A stretch of DNA of 64,000 bases from Penelope pileata (taxonomy: Eukaryota > Chordata > Aves > Galliformes > Cracidae): contig WBMW01001305.1 of assembly GCA_013396635.1 (NCBI GenBank), positions 725,557 to 789,556 on the forward strand. The letters are read 5' to 3'. Positions 63,811 through 64,000 of this stretch are shown here, piece after piece. The position numbers and the translations under genes are program-made. The notes beneath the pieces were generated by a model. The model was given only the letters and a program-made list of their open reading frames with translations, made no database searches and was not told the origin of the DNA. Every line of letters begins with the position of its first letter. The first letter of the stretch is position 1.

Positions 63811-64000
63811 GGTTTTCCAGGAAAAGGTGAGGTGTGCTTTTTCTGACTCAAGGCTACAGACCAGAAAGGCAGTAATTAAAAATGTAGAAACAAGAGGAAG
63901 GAAGAGAAGTGAGCCCCAGTGAATGAGCATAGCTCATACACTTGGCCTTTGACCAAATTGCCTTTGAAATCTCAGTAAAAACAAAACCACCTCCTCACAG

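Larger units (their letters stand above)
27165..64000 (-). other. UBE2E3: UBE2E3 gene, 3' portion (transcript partial at its 5' end)
   Basis: Three consecutive exons on the minus strand reconstruct the catalytic core and C-terminus of a UBE2E-family ubiquitin-conjugating enzyme. They are followed by a long 3' UTR that ends at an AATAAA. The transcript runs from beyond 64000 down to about 27165. The paralog call rests on three diagnostic stretches, SSDYPF, QYLTNR and DRIARQ; UBE2E1 has TPEY and UBE2E2 has SPDY at the first, and both have YMTNR and DRMARQ at the others. Missing from the window are the promoter, any 5' UTR exons, the acidic/serine-rich N-terminal exon and the short exon expected to encode IQKELAEITLDPPPNC. 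I looked for the latter by its reverse-complement pattern and did not find it. The 5' boundary given is the window edge, not the gene start. Confidence 0.93.
32905..64000 (-). other. UBE2E3: Large UBE2E3 intron, continuing beyond the window
   Basis: At least 31 kb of intron precedes the 133-bp exon. The exon expected next upstream (IQKELAEITLDPPPNC, about 50 bp) was sought by pattern on the minus strand and not found. What the intron holds: a CT-repeat pyrimidine tract at the 3' splice site (about 32911-32965); simple repeats near 34017, 44774, 59511 and 63797; a probable MIR-like relic near 44832-44930; a degenerate 20-bp tandem repeat near 49238-49320; a direct repeat near 52432; and a TAAT-rich patch at 51700-51800. 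Moderately GC-rich stretches occur near 35850-36060, 47000-47180, 50900-51150, 53130-53300 and 54390-54600. I see no other gene. Confidence 0.8.

Noticed and set aside
1..64000. CRISPR arrays, operons, phage genes, tRNA or rRNA genes
   Set aside because: The sequence is clearly vertebrate. No regularly spaced identical repeats were seen, and no tRNA B-box was noticed other than a look-alike within CR1 (CCTTCGAACCC). A tRNAscan-SE run would settle the tRNA point.

Overview
This window is vertebrate nuclear DNA, most likely from a bird and plausibly a galliform such as chicken. The evidence is GT-AG introns, long stretches without genes, few interspersed repeats, and a young 5'-truncated CR1 LINE ending in the bird-type terminus ATTCTATGATTCTATG. 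Older CR1 relics and possible MIR-like relics are also present. Nothing points to bacterial, plasmid or viral DNA: I see no operons, CRISPR arrays, IS elements or intact retroviral genes.

Only one protein-coding gene can be supported: the 3' half of UBE2E3, a class III E2 ubiquitin-conjugating enzyme, on the minus strand. Three coding exons (32904-32772, 31414-31267, 29698-29601) join in frame with GT-AG splice sites and encode residues 82/83-207 of a 207-residue protein. They include the catalytic cysteine (Cys145) and the natural C-terminus. SSDYPF, QYLTNR and DRIARQ separate it from UBE2E1 and UBE2E2. A 3' UTR of about 2.4 kb runs down to about 27165, where an AATAAA and a GU-rich downstream element mark the end. 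The N-terminal exons were not found, so they should lie beyond position 64000; 32905-64000 is then one intron of more than 31 kb.

Layout: 1-27164 is intergenic sequence downstream of UBE2E3. It holds one clear CR1 insertion (19397-19702), two old CR1 relics (about 20375-20535 and 25405-25680), a GC/CpG-rich island at about 23340-23860 with no assigned gene, and several candidate regulatory patches. 27165-29600 is the 3' UTR, 29601-32904 is coding exons plus two short introns, and 32905-64000 is intron with simple repeats, a probable MIR-like relic and candidate regulatory elements. In human the gene downstream of UBE2E3 is ITGA4; no ITGA4 exon was recognised here.

I found no convincing undescribed biological system. 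The observations most worth checking are a perfectly duplicated tandem splice donor after the 133-bp UBE2E3 exon (predicting a +Val-Arg isoform), the orphan CpG island, a possible small spliced exon near 4.96 kb, and an intergenic 228-codon open frame followed by a polyadenylation hexamer.
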